Assembly (NCBI GenBank): GCA_947579665.1
Contig: OX388351.1
Coordinates: 53,514,939 to 53,578,938, forward strand
Source of the DNA: Sympetrum striolatum
Taxonomy: Eukaryota; Arthropoda; Insecta; Odonata; Libellulidae
DNA length: 64,000 bases
Direction: 5' to 3'
A program made the translations under genes and the position numbers. Positions 1 through 11,529 of the stretch are shown here, one piece after another. The notes under the pieces were generated by a model, which ran no database searches, was not told the DNA's origin, and was given only the letters and a program-made list of their open reading frames with translations. Numbering within the stretch: the stretch's first letter is position 1; each line of letters begins with the position of its first letter.

Positions 1-1846
1 TAGATGTCAATTCTGCAACTCAAATAAAGGATTAATCTAACCCTGATACTTTTTGGATTTTATGCTAGCAAAAGCTCATTGGAGATTAATTTAATCGTAA
101 TCCAAAGTTAATTGTTAGTAGTAATTTAAATTATAGCTAAGGATTACTAATCCAAGGGTTGGCTTCTGCAGCTTAAAAAACCAATCTCTTAATTTCCTTA
201 AGGATTTTTTTTAGCGCTTACCATCACTTGCATCTCGTATTTAAACTACTCCTTCATCAATAATTCCTTCCTTGAAACCAAGAAATTTCTACTTAACAAA
301 ATTTTTCGAGTAAATATCTCCAGATCTTAAGAAGAAATCAATAATTCGTGAATTAAATATTAATGGAATTATAAATGGGTGACTACGGAAAAAGTTATAA
401 GATGCGCTTCATATACTATAACGTCAGAAACATTGAATGAAATCATTGAATTTCTTTACTGATGTTTTGAAGCATGAGTGGATCGGATGTGGGTCCACTT
501 TACTCTTCTCTTTATAGCTTATCAAAGAAGTAGCACTTTTATAAAAGATAAACCGAATTTATGTAAAAGATAACGCACAGCGAAGATTATCGAATGAAAA
601 TGATTGAACACAGGCGTTTAGCCTGACCTTGAAATGAAGTGTCCGTGCGATAAAATAGATAGAAGCTAAAAAAATACATCCACGCATTTTTTTCAGTCTC
701 TTGAAAACAGTAGATAAATCAATATAAATTGCTACCAGGGAAACAGTAACTTAGTGACTATGAAGTAGTTGACTCCAAACAAAGAGCGTTACATAATTGC
801 TTCCGTGACATAATGCAAAAAAAAACAACTTTGTATTTTCTTTACTGACAACCGTAAATTTTGGACAAAAACAAATAGTTTTTCAACTATTTATATTTTA
901 TTAATATAATTAACTCTCTCGTATACGTATCTATCCGAGTCTTTACGTCAATTCTTCAAATAAATTGGAAATACTTGAAGGAGACAATCATATTAGCTGC
1001 ATAAGATGCAATACTCAGGACAAATGTATCCTTCGTCATAATTTCATTCATAACATATTCCTTAGCAAAACAATAATTAGGTTTTCGTAGTTTATGAGCC
1101 CCTTCTTAAATGTTTTTATGATTGAAAAGTATACTATTTTTCTGGTGAGGACCTTTCCTATGAAAATTCGTTTTGTATACAACGATCGTGCCTTCCGATG
1201 CTCCTATGTTCCTGGTTTACAATCAATTAGAAGCAGTTATCAAGAAAACTAAATTAGTCGACAACGAAATCAACGAACCCGAGGAAAATATTTTAAATAA
1301 TTATGACGTTACGGGCGAGAAGAATATTTAAAACAAATTGCTCTCTCCTAACGGTTCCGGAAAGCGGTAATCTATTCCAAGAGTCGATTTAAAATATAAG
1401 TAGAGGTCGCCAGCCATCAGGTTGTTCTGGAAGCCTTTCGACAGTTGATACAATATTTTCCTAAGCGGACACTTTGGCAAGTTTCTCAATAGCACGATCT
1501 CCGTGATGACGTCGACCAATCGCAGGATCAGAAGCTAAAGGGTTTTGCGATAAGACCGCTTATGTTTGTTTGCATTCGCTCCCGCGCAAGTAAGCACATC
1601 AATTTTGTACACAAAAGGGAAGCAAAAGCTCTTTAGATGCTTCCCAGAGACCAAATTGTTTTAAACGTTCGACTAGTTCGCAACAGGACAACTTGTGTCC
1701 ATATATCAAGACTACTTTCAGTGAAAAAGATTATTATGCTGTACTTTTCTCAATTCTGCCACATTTTTATATAAATAAAAATTAATTACTTTCTGCAACA
1801 GTTAGAGCAGTAAGAGGGCCAAATAATACCTTCCCTATCATAGGAT
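1..1846. other. AT-rich non-coding stretch
   Basis: I see no gene, RNA or clear repeat here. The sequence is AT-rich with frequent stops in all frames. The longest open frame is about 60 codons (minus strand, 1328-1519) and resembles nothing I know. Confidence 0.6.
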
Positions 1847-1920
1847 TACAGTAGATTCTCGATTATTCGGGGGGCCGTAAGAACATAGTATATTAGTGCA
1901 CCGAATATACGGCACAAAGT
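1847..1920 (+). mobile_element. Possible pogo/Tigger-like transposon end
   Basis: A TA dinucleotide at 1847-1848 is followed by CAGTAGATTCTCGATTATTC. This resembles the terminal inverted repeats of pogo/Tigger-type DNA transposons, which insert at TA and start with CAG. The next bases contain the related string CGAATATACGGCAC. I found no matching opposite end nearby, so this would be a one-ended remnant. The match is from memory of the family style, not an alignment. Confidence 0.35.
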
Positions 1921-2954
1921 TGAGCTTGAGCACATCAGATTCAAAATGTAATTATCATCTACGTAATGGCCTTGATTTTTTTCAAATACCATCTGTTTTG
2001 AATTGATAAAATGATCTTAGGAAATTGAGCGAGATATGCTCCGCTAAATTCTATTTTATAGATGGAAAGCAAAAATGCTTTATCATATAACCTATAAGAT
2101 ACCCTATTAGAAACTTATTCATCGTAATTAAAAATAAATAACTCCCGCGAATTTGTACACAAATTTCGAAATTATTACGCCTTGGCAGTTCAACATGGTC
2201 CCCCATTAAGAGAGCCGATAAATTTTCACCGCGTTTCGGCTTTGGAAGCTCGCAAAACTGAAAGAAGGCCGATAGGATCGTAAAAATAGGAACCAGATTG
2301 CAGGAGAAAACACAAGGGCGCGTAAAAGCCTGCGATATGTACACTATAAAGTTAAGTGGGTCAACCAATCTCCTGGCCATATGCTAAGGTTTGCTTCAAA
2401 TACTATCTTCGTCACGTGATTAAAACCACCCAGTCAAGACCATTTAAATCCCGTAGAAAATAAGAAAGGGCACGTACTTTTAAATCGGTTTAAATTCGCA
2501 ACCCACGCCTGATCTTAAATTTAAATCTAGATACAATGGCAACAGCGCTACGAGGGCATTTAAATTTCAATTTTCAATCGAAAGAAATCCCTCCAGCGTG
2601 CTAACCTTATGTTTTACCAACTGTTTATTCGCAGTCCCGTCGAACATGCGTGGTTTCTTTCGCCCAATTACGAATGTTTGCTGAAAAAGCATACATGAGC
2701 GTTTGTTATGACGAGCCCTCATCTCGTTCTGGTTACCAGATAAACAAATCTGAACACAAACTGAGAAAAAAGTGTATGCAGCGAGACTCGACAACAGGAA
2801 AAATACGAATCAATCTTTATACGCGAAATTTATTTCGAGGATACTTCGACGAATCTGAATACGTAGAAATTTCAATGTTTTAAAACAAAAACTTCATGAT
2901 CCCTATTTCCAGAAATCGATCAAAGTTTGTAAAATCGATATGAGAAAGCGTAAC
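1921..2954. other. Non-coding stretch, nothing recognised
   Basis: Short overlapping open frames occur on both strands (for example 2051-2380 minus and 2650-2883 plus). None has a recognisable motif, and frames on both strands overlap one another, as expected of chance ORFs. Confidence 0.5.
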
Positions 2955-3095
2955 TTTGCGGAAAGCCACAGTAATAGTTAAAAAATAGCTAAACTAAAGG
3001 TTTCACTTCCGAGGAAGCTTCCTCGGAAGTGAAACCGGCAGTGAAAATAAATACTGTGGAAAATTACAAAGCTATTTCTTAAATTATAATGATCA
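2955..3095. repeat. Fold-back repeat, GAAACCGG family, copy 1
   Basis: The left flank reads GCGGAAAGCCACAGTAAT and the right flank, in reverse complement, reads ATAATTTAAGAAATAGCTTT. Both resemble the flank of the copy near 60215. Between them lies a perfect palindrome (2999-3036). The right side, GAAACCGGCAGTGAAAATAA then ATACTGTGGA, matches the core of the copy at 6818 (GAAACCGGTCG, then TGAAGTAAATA and TGGTGGA). Two head-to-head copies of one repeat, or one intrinsically palindromic repeat, would give this layout. The class is unknown to me. Confidence 0.6.
2999..3036. repeat. Perfect 38-bp palindrome
   Basis: One half is GGTTTCACTTCCGAGGAAG and the other half is its exact reverse complement, centred on AAGCTT with no loop and no mismatch. 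It sits at the centre of the fold-back repeat above. As DNA it could extrude as a cruciform, and as RNA it would form a long hairpin. It contains no reading frame of note. Confidence 0.95.
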
Positions 3096-4260
3096 GAATT
3101 TGGGTTTCGAAATTCTGCGTACAAGGCGTCTCAAACTCAGCAATAAGAAACGAATTGAACGGAAATTCTATTTATCATTACAAAAATACAAAATATTAGC
3201 CCAATCGAAGGACTCAATCATCGAGAGTAGTATCAGTAAGTTCTCGAGAGTAGATACGGCTATCTTCCCGAAAATAATCTATAACAGATAAAATATCAAA
3301 GGAAAACAAACGAAAAATAAAAGAGTTAAACGAGTTCCGTTGGCATGAAAACCATTGACTACGTGTAAATACGGAAAAAGAAAGAAAAACATGATAAATG
3401 AAATTCAGAAGAGCCCAGTAGGCTTTATCTAAGAAAGGTCATCTGTTCAACAGAAAATCACGTAATAACAGATCACAGTGATTACTAAATGAAATGTTAT
3501 GTTTTTCTCCTCCTTAGATTTTCCTACAACATAATTCAAACTTTATTTCATGCTATCAATAACGTCCGCTGTTTTTCCACAGAATGCATTAGTCTATTTA
3601 AAAGTCATGGCTTATAAATATCAACTTTTTGAACAATTATCACAAATTTTACTACGTTCAATGTTAATGCAACTGTAATAAGACTGCGGTTAATATTAGA
3701 ACATTAATCTCCATTCTTTAGAGTAGAGAGCAAGGTCAAATGAGTCAAATAATACAGAGAAAACTCTAAATAGTGTTCCATATTAATGAAGAAATTGAAC
3801 TGAAACGCAGATCAGTGATGCGTGGTGAATTTTGAGCTAATATTTTCGAGGGGTGGCAACCACATGTATCAAACATCGAGCGGAAACTACACGTGTAAAC
3901 AGACGTACATTACGAGAAAAAGATGGAAAAGAATAACGAAGTCATTCGAAATCTTTGGGCTTTCAGCGCCTTAGGAATTTATTTATAGTTCGGATGCTCC
4001 AAAAAGCTGGAGCAACTGGAGCATTTTTCCCCTTCGGTTCGAGTTCAAGGGATGTTTAAATCTCTATGTACCACGGAGGCCCGATGTTTCTTTTCCTTCC
4101 CGGAATGTTTACCAAACTTCTCTTACTACGCCGAAGATCGCTAAGATAGCCAATTCGACCTCGTTTCCGACTCTTTCTATCTCGGACATTAACGCCTCTG
4201 TTCATCAAACTTCCACTTGGTGACGACTTGGAAATAATTCACTCTCTCCGGGTCACTTTC
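3096..4260. other. Non-coding stretch, nothing recognised
   Basis: AT-rich to about 3950, then somewhat richer in GC. A 63-codon frame at 3100-3291 is lysine/arginine-rich and unlike anything I recognise. No repeat family with another copy in the window was seen. Confidence 0.5.
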
Positions 4261-4304
4261 GTCCTAAAGTTGAAATTCCTCCGGTCGTACAAACAAACTG
4301 CGAG

Positions 4305-4369
4305 TGACGTCATCCGTTGACCGATATATTTTCCCGCGCATATCCCATGATGGCTTAAATGGCGCGAAA
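4305..4369. promoter_or_regulatory. CRE plus two opposed E2F-like sites
   Basis: TGACGTCA (4305-4312) is a perfect cAMP-response/ATF-CREB element. TTTTCCCGCGC (4329-4339) and TGGCGCGAAA (4360-4369) both match the E2F consensus, in opposite orientations 20 bp apart, with CCATGATGGC between them (loosely YY1/pho-like). E2F sites of this kind are typical of cell-cycle gene promoters in animals. The surrounding 4080-4400 is visibly richer in GC than its flanks. I see no TATA box or first exon, so whether this is a promoter, an enhancer or chance is open. Confidence 0.4.
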
Positions 4370-4559
4370 TGTCCTTGCTATCTCCCCTGGCTTTTAAAAG
4401 TTGAGAAATATGTCAAACATTCCAAAGTTTTAGAAGCAGATGGCAGCAACACTTATAGATGAGGATTTTATGTGGGTAGGAAAAGCATGAGGCTTCGCTG
4501 AGGAAACTATATCCCGGTGATATTAAAGATGGTTTGAAGGGTTTTGACAGGGTAAATAT

Positions 4560-4705
4560 TAAGGGTGACTATAAATAGGTACGTCACCGACTGAGAGGGA
4601 GCAGATTGAAACAGAAATTGTTGAAAAGAAGTTCAATGATGGGGAAGGGGAAGAAGATTCTTTTGGATGGTATAAGGGAAAGATGGTTCAAACATCAGGA
4701 CACTC
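4560..4705 (+). mobile_element. Possible non-LTR retrotransposon C-terminal remnant
   Basis: Around 4633-4690 one frame reads GKGKKILLDGIRERW. This resembles the basic, leucine-aspartate tail that follows the reverse transcriptase domain in many arthropod non-LTR retrotransposons (style: GRGRxRxxLLDGIKE). It is short, and no reverse transcriptase core is present. It is not the same family as the tails at 15.8, 33, 40 and 59.4 kb. Confidence 0.3.
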
Positions 4706-5799
4706 GGACCTAGTGAGGGGCGGGTACTAAAAACAAAACTTAATTAAGCACGAACTCAAAATCTCACTTAAGTGTCATAATATGAAAATAAAAACCGGAA
4801 AATAAAAATAGGACAGAAGAACGATGGAAAACAAAATAATAACAAATAATTTACAAATATTGATAAAACTTTACACATATAATTGATGGAATATCGCAAA
4901 TTCCCTACAATTTTGGGATAAAATAATAGAGGCCAATATGGGCCCAAGCTTGCCATAAAGAAGTTTATCTATAATATTAAATTGCGAGATGACTTCGATA
5001 GCTTTTTTCAAAACTTTGGTGAAGGGGGATACATTTGGGTATTGATTCCACAATAAAATATCCTACCAGCCTTAACCTTCGGTTAGGAGCTAATTTCCCA
5101 ATCGAGTTAATAGTTTCGTAGCAGTCAATATGGTTGAGGGATTATGAGAATTATTATAGGTTAGAAATTGTGATCTAACTCAATATTTTAGGAATAATAC
5201 CTCCTCAAAATCAAAAGAAATGCTAGGCTATAGAGAGGAGAACTTTTTACATTTTCATTCATTTCTAAATTTCGAATTTTTTTCCTATGCAAATATCATT
5301 ACTTTTTCAGAATTTAATTTTCAGGTATTAATAAACGATCAACCTTAAAATGCATTTTACTCCCAATTTCCTCCATCCACCTAAAAGACATCTGGGAATT
5401 TACTTTTTATGTATCTCTTTTCCGATTCAAATTACCATCAATTCTACATTCACCAATTGATATTGTTCACTGTATTTCTATTTTAATTCAATTATTTCAA
5501 TATGCGTGCAAATGATTTTTTTATGAGTATTTGTTATTGAATATATTAGCAGCGGGGAATAATCCTTCAAAATATATTGCATTTAACGGATTAGAGTCAG
5601 ATCACTAGAGAAAGACTTCATTCCTTGAGAAAAAACAAACAGAAGAACATCAGCAGGCAAATCGCTTTACAAAGACCATCATCATCACTGAGACCCTACC
5701 GATCTAGAACACCATCATTACGAAAACGGAAAATGACTCTAGCGCTAACCCGTCTAAACACCTATCTAGAACCATATAATTCGAAAACGGTTTCGTTAG
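4706..5799. other. AT-rich non-coding stretch
   Basis: Long runs of A and T with many stops in every frame. Nothing recognised. Confidence 0.6.
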
Positions 5800-6168
5800 G
5801 CGCGTCTCGAATTGATCTTTTTCGGAAAATCGCTTATCGCCCGTCCTTACGTAATGCGTTACGTCCTTGGGGGCCTTTGTTCAAAGGCAGGAAAAGATGG
5901 GGAACCCGACACTTTGGTTTTGGCCTCTGAGCGAAAGTCTTTGTCCCTCATCGTCTTGCGGTTTGAACATCCGCCGACTTTCCAACGGCCCGTGTCGATG
6001 ACCCTTTTCTCCAAAGGGATTTCCAGCGATAATTTGAGCAAGCCCTTTACTACGAACCATTTGAAATTAACGGGAACCTTTGAAGCCATGCAGAGTTCCG
6101 CGAATTTAGGTCCAGAGTCATCTAGGTCATTGAACTACTATCAGGAGTGGAAAGACAATATTAGTAAG
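5800..6168 (+). other. Open GC-richer patch, possible unrecognised exon
   Basis: One + frame is open for 122 codons, from just after a TAG at 5797 to a TGA that lies inside TTAGTAAGTGA. GTAAGTG at 6164-6170 is a good splice-donor core, so an exon ending at 6163 is possible. TTCAAAGGCAG|G near 5890 is a weak acceptor candidate. Two other frames (5625-5930 plus and 5859-6089 minus, the latter starting with ATG) are also open across part of it, so openness alone is weak evidence. I recognise no domain in any of them. It could equally be conserved non-coding DNA. Confidence 0.2.
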
Positions 6169-6744
6169 TGATTTTGGTATTTGTCGGGAAGTAAAGAGAA
6201 ACCAAATCATAAATAAGACGGATAAATCTCATATTTATCTTTTGATATGAAGGGTTTTTAGTCTTTAGCCTGTTGATATTTAGAGACCAAAACGGAATAT
6301 CGGCTTATCAAATTGCGATCGGATACAAAGTGAATTTGTTTAGGATTGACTTGGTTAAAAAAGGTTAATATTTCTTACTTTTAAGTAATAATATGAATTA
6401 TCAAATTTAATGCGCAATATCAGCACAAATTACATAAAATTGCCCATTTTTAGCGCATTGTTGGATTTGGAAAAATTATAACTTAGTTTGATTAAAAAGA
6501 AAAGAAAAAATTCTTTGCAACGAAGTAAAAGCAACTTAGGAGTAGCGGGCATTTGGACCGTCTGTAATCCTTGCACATACTATTAGACATCTTTTATATT
6601 TTTGATAAAATGATATGCGGTAATAGGAATGCATAACTGAATCAGGAAATCGTAAAATTAAATCTCAGGGGGAACTTTGATGCGACAGAGAGGTGATTTG
6701 TAATTAAGTAATTATACTTAATAATCGTCTTAAAAGAAAAACAC
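6169..6744. other. AT-rich non-coding stretch
   Basis: Nothing recognised. No open frame above 60 codons. Confidence 0.6.
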
Positions 6745-6860
6745 ATTGTAACTTCCAAAATATATATTTCAGGCGGCTTCGTCAAAGTGTTGATACTTGC
6801 TGATGTCAACACGATGACGAAACCGGTCGACTGAAGTAAATATGGTGGAGGTTACGAAGT
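6745..6860. repeat. Fold-back repeat, GAAACCGG family, copy 2
   Basis: The left arm begins TTGTAACTTCCAAAATATAT and runs through TTTCAGGCGGCTTCGTC. The right arm, in reverse complement, runs TTCGTAACCTCCACCATATT then TACTTCAGTCGGTTTCGTC. The arms are about 40 bases, imperfect, and enclose a second hairpin (GTGTTGA / TCAACAC). The GAAACCGGTCG core lies at 6819-6829. The whole unit is nearly self-complementary. Confidence 0.65.
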
Positions 6861-7489
6861 GTTCTTCTTTTAAGATGGTTTCTACGAAATTCCACTTAGT
6901 TAGGATTTACCACATTAAATTTATACTAAATAATTAGCAATAACATTTAAATGAGTGCCAGTTAAATATTTGAAAAATCTGTCGACTCAACGCTAACAAA
7001 GCATCTCGAAGATTGTTAAACACTGACGGGGTGATATTTCAGCGATTAGAACTTCTGTTAGGAAAGTGGAGTGCAAGGATTCGAGCCCCAGCCAATAATT
7101 TTCACTTCTATTAATCCACAGATAACTTTTAATATTTTTATTGTGAAAAAATCACTGAAGACCTCGATTTTTGCAACTCAAGCCTCTAATTGTCTAAATA
7201 AGCCCCTGCCTAAAACGGTTACAGGCAAATTCTTCGAGTGACAATTCAAAAATAGATCCTTGCTCCCAAAAATGCCACATGGGTTGCCCATTCTCTACCC
7301 AGCCAAACCTTTAAGTAGGTTCATATTGCTTTACCGAATATATTTCAAATCTGTATCAGTCCATTTAATATAAACTTGCAAGATAGATTGATATTAATTG
7401 AAGTGGTCAATTTCGAAGGATTGATCGTTCGAAGAAATCGTTTACTAAGAATTTGCATTCGAACAATTTGTATGCTCCCGTCTAAACCA
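6861..7489. other. Non-coding stretch with a weak tRNA-like piece
   Basis: Mostly unremarkable. At 7036-7094 there is a weak SINE-like piece: CAGCGATTAGAA followed 38 bases later by GGATTCGAGCCCC, the latter close to a pol III B box. At 7285-7335 the minus strand reads AACCTACTTAAAGGTTTGG, reminiscent of the LINE tails described elsewhere in the window, but too short to call. Confidence 0.3.
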
Positions 7490-7770
7490 CACTAGAGTGC
7501 TTGGAATCCTTATCACGCCCCAACTGTTCACGGATGTTTTTGTCGATTCATATCGCATTTACTACTGCGGACATTCCTTCCAGTCTGATTCTTCCCGATT
7601 GTACCAGCCTTCAATTCCTCTCTTGGCATGCGACGAAGGTGAGTTGCATCACAGCCCGAATGACAGCATCGGCGCCCTTCTTGGCGTACAGTTTGTGCAA
7701 CTGTTATCATCACGCTCCAATGCCTCTCGCTGCGCGTCAAATGGGACTTATTTGGCGTTAATGTGAGCGA
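7490..7770. other. GC-richer patch, function unknown
   Basis: Visibly richer in GC than its flanks and open in three frames (7497-7766 and 7501-7761 plus, 7528-7740 minus). Overlapping openness on both strands in a GC-richer stretch is expected by chance. None of the three products has a motif I recognise. A conserved regulatory element is the main alternative. Confidence 0.25.
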
Positions 7771-9324
7771 GATTTCAATTGGAGCGACGGCGTTAATCTT
7801 TCGAACGTCTTGGAAGCTGTTTCATGAGGAGCTCACGGAGGCTGCCGCTCTTCTAGAACACGACCGATATCTCGTCGCTTTCTAAATCACGGGTTTTGAC
7901 GCGAGGGAAGGTGTGAATCGTGAGTGGGCAAACGTATGGAGCTTAAAAAGATTCCGAGGGGCATCCGTATCTTTTGCAGATCGATGGGCACGATCGCCAA
8001 AAGATAAGTCATCGATTGTGTCGCTTCGAGTTGCGACTGATTTCTTAAATAGAGATGAAATATTCACTCCTTGGCCGTAAGACGCGAGTAGTGAGGCGGT
8101 AAACAAAAATGTACTGCAGCTAGAAACATCATAACGTTACAAGGAGAAGTCTATTTCGCCCCCAAAAATGATTCAAAGAAACAAGGAGGAATATACTGTT
8201 CAAATCACACATGCTATAAAAAGAGGGTTCACAATCTATACAGAGAATAAGGCAGAAAAGATATTTTCAACAAGATCATGACGTGCAATTGTAATACATT
8301 AAAAATTACCTGAATTATAACAACTGGAAACAGTGAAAACGGCGAATTAACTCTTTTTTTCTGAGAAGTAGTTTTAGCATAAACTGTTAAAACAAGTAGA
8401 ACGAAAATTTCAAGTTGCTTAGTTCAGAGATCTCCATGAGATATATTGAATACATTTTCAAAAGAAGATGGCATTTGAATTTTCTCCAACTGACTATAGC
8501 GGTAATTAATTACGAAAGCGATTTTAAGCAAAGAGCGGTATTTATCTTTATTAGAAAAAAGTATCTTAACGGGGATAAATGTCCTTCAAAAATTGTTCCC
8601 ATGGTTCACATCTCAGTTGATTTGAAATGTGAATGATTTTTCGTAAAACACACGCCGTCTGGTCGAAGAGATGCAAGAAAATATCCGTAAACAACATAAA
8701 ATGAGGACGCTAATCTCTTTCGGCAGATAATTTATCTTTCCAATTAAAAATTATTTTTGCTGCTTCACCGATGAAGAGAGACCTTGGAAGTGAAATAAAG
8801 TTTATCGCTGATAAGTTTGTAGTGTTTGATTTGTATCTGTATGTGTAGTGCTTGATTTTTAAGCTACATCGTCACAATAGTTCACTCACGTTTGAAATAA
8901 CGTTTAAAAAGATGAAAAGAGGATTGAACACGAGAACTAGGGCAAATGTAACATTAAAAATAGGAAAGGGATGGTGCAATGGAATCTGTACAGGTGAGAG
9001 TTATCGCTGATCTAGGAAATAGATATCACGCAGATATAAAAGTATAGCTCAGATATCACAGTTAAAGATGAAAAGCACTAGTAACCTCATTGTACATAAA
9101 ATATGGACTTCGAAACATTAGGAATGCATACATTCATTACATCCAGTGGAACTTGGATATTTACAACTTCTCTGATTAGAAATAGTCTTTAATTTGAACT
9201 TTCATTTTGCCGGTATCTAGCATTTTTAACCAAACAATGTTGAAGGTTCGTGATTAACTCCAATTTTGTTTTGTTAATTCGAACGTTTTACGACTAAGTT
9301 GTTCCGTATTTCCTCTCTAGTCAA
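7771..9324. other. Non-coding stretch, nothing recognised
   Basis: Unremarkable AT-rich sequence. The short frames at 7882-8106 (minus) and 8415-8636 (plus) carry no recognisable feature. Confidence 0.5.
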
Positions 9325-9395
9325 GGGTTAGAAGTAAGTTGGGACTTACTATTCCAAATTTCGCCTAATATAGATGTTTATATTGTATTGTATTT
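9325..9395 (+). mobile_element. LINE 3' tail, family B (AGTCTCAATYTCGCC), degenerate copy
   Basis: GGGACTTACTATTCCAAATT then TCGCCTAATATAGATGTTTA is a worn version of the block seen best at 34588-34660 (GAAGAGACTCAAGTCTCAAC, then CACCCTAATAAAGACGTATT). It has the position and style of the 3' UTR of a non-LTR retrotransposon, ending in simple T/A repeats. No coding part is attached. Confidence 0.4.
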
Positions 9396-9894
9396 CCATA
9401 TTACTTGCTAAAAATCTGCATATATCACTAGTTTTATTCTTTTTTTTATTAGATAATGGTTAAATGTGCGATGGGACTTCTTAGTATCAATTTATCTCAA
9501 TAAAAGCGTTCATATCCATGTATGTAAGCAGCTAAGAAAAGAAACAAATAATAACAACGAATAATCTTCCCCTACGCCTCATAACAGAGCAGGAAAAACC
9601 AACCACAAAGGAGATAGCATTGCATAAGATTAGAATGGAATAAATTGAATAAAATCATAACATACATTGAGGTTAAACCTCAGCGACTGCTTGTATTATT
9701 CGCGAATATGATAACATGACGGTATTAAAAATTTTCCAATTATAGAAGTGCATGAGAGGAAGTTTCACCAAACCCATTTAGTGTTTTGGAAAGTGTGAGG
9801 ACGGCTGATTGAGCTGTAGCCAGCCAATATCCCCCCAATAGCTTCCTAGTCCATATTTCTTTAATAAAGACGTTTGTTTGAAGGAAATAGGCGT
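9396..9894. other. AT-rich non-coding stretch
   Basis: Nothing recognised. Confidence 0.6.
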
Positions 9895-10740
9895 AGAGTT
9901 CAGCGTACCGCGAAGTACGAACTAGGCCGTAAGCGCGCCGGGGATGAAAAAATGGCCGGGAAGCACAGCGCGTATTGGAGGAGCACCCTTTGGTAGGAAC
10001 GGGAAAAGGACGCCCTTGTATCTCAAAGTAACTTATGGGAGGAACGACACGAATCCTTCACGACGAGGCAATTCCCGAAGATGAGGAGATATAAAGGGAT
10101 GCGGAGGGAGCAAAGGGGTGAGGCCAATCCGCTAATCGCAAGCGTGGCACGTGGGCAGGTCCACTTCCATGTGCGGTTATAAAGGATCTGCCTTGTGTAG
10201 GATGCTGGAGAGATCGCCCGCCCACCCATCTCGGCCCACACCGTCGGAGGCGAAATCGCTTTAAAAGGAAAAGAAGGAAGCTTCCTCTAACATGCACCGC
10301 CTGGAATGAAATCCTCCTCTTGTTCTTCTAATGGGAGAGAGTTCAACGATCGACCGCTCCGCCCACGCTGAATTATTCAACGCACTCTAATCCGACCCTT
10401 GCCTTTATCCCTGCCGAACGCTTCTTCATCTCGTAACCACTTGATGGCCCATTCGGTGGCCGATACGCCCATCCATTGGGTCGACCTGTCATTAGCCCCG
10501 GTGAGAAAGGCATTTCGTTACCTCTTGATTTATCGGTCCAGATTACTGTGAGGATCGACTCCCATCGATTAGCGTGGAGCCAATATCTGCGGTGTGATTC
10601 CTTCGGGACTTGGACAACCTACATGGAAAAAGCATCACATCCGATGCGAATAGAATCCGGATGCCAATTAAAGAGCCGTTGACTTGGCGATGGCCAACCG
10701 ACGGCGTATCCGTCAAAAGTGGCGCATCGAATCTCGAGAC
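9895..10740. promoter_or_regulatory. CpG-bearing GC-rich island, candidate regulatory region
   Basis: About 850 bases clearly richer in GC and CpG than the surroundings, starting around GCGTACCGCGAAGTACGAAC and continuing past 10700. Within it are TATAAAG (10090-10096), CCAAT (10124-10128), a CACGTG E-box (10148-10153) and TATAAAGG (10178-10185), all in about 100 bases. The open frames across it (10023-10241 and 10058-10297 minus, 10476-10682 plus) overlap each other and have no recognisable domain. A promoter or enhancer is plausible. No transcript start or exon can be shown from sequence alone. Confidence 0.3.
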
Positions 10741-11354
10741 AAATTAAAAATTAATTCCTCGCACATTTACAAATAAACACACACGAAATCATATTTCATT
10801 GGAGGATTTAGGGGTAGGCTAAGGGGCGATTGCCCTCCATTAATAATTCCGTAGTACTAGAAAAGAGCCTAGGGCACAATAAGGAAACCATCCGGGCCAC
10901 ATATGGCTTTTCAGACGTACATTCCGAACTTTTATCCACAAATACTCCTACTCAAATATATTTTCTGATATTGCCACCACGAGAAAAATAAAGTGGAAAG
11001 TGTTCTATTTCAATTTAACCAGCGAATGACTTCATTTTCTTACATAAAATTAAGAGGTTTTACAGTGTAAATCTAAGAAACATGCTATGTATGAGTGGGC
11101 TGATAGTTTGACAAGCGGCCTTTCTTGTGAGACTGCATGCTAAATGAGGTCTTCAGAAAGAGAGAGATTCCCCACCCCTGGAATAGTAAGTGAGTGGAAC
11201 TAAAATCAGGTTTTCCAGTTTTCCTGCGACCACTCGATATCTACTCTATTCATCACGAAAAATTGCATTCTTAAGTTGATTGGAGATGAGTCCACGAGGA
11301 AATTATTATCACCCTACCCTTTAGCGAGCTCCTAGACCCGGTGACACTTACAGA
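10741..11354. other. Non-coding stretch, nothing recognised
   Basis: No repeat or gene seen. Sequence returns to the AT-rich background. Confidence 0.5.
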
Positions 11355-11422
11355 TTAGGATTAGGTGTAAAAAAAGACTAAATAGTCTCAATCTCGCCCT
11401 AAAATACGCCTCATTATAATTT
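11355..11422 (+). mobile_element. LINE 3' tail, family B
   Basis: AGTCTCAATCTCGCCCTAAA followed by ATACGCCTCATTATAATTTT matches the family B block seen at 21205, 34588 and elsewhere. Only the tail is present, consistent with 5' truncation during target-primed reverse transcription. Confidence 0.5.
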
Positions 11423-11529
11423 TTCTTACTTACGCACACAGCATTACCTGTAGCTAAATTCTAGAGATCACAATTATTTTCTAGCTTATTATTATAAGGA
11501 AATGGTTAAGGGAACTTTGCACATAAGGG

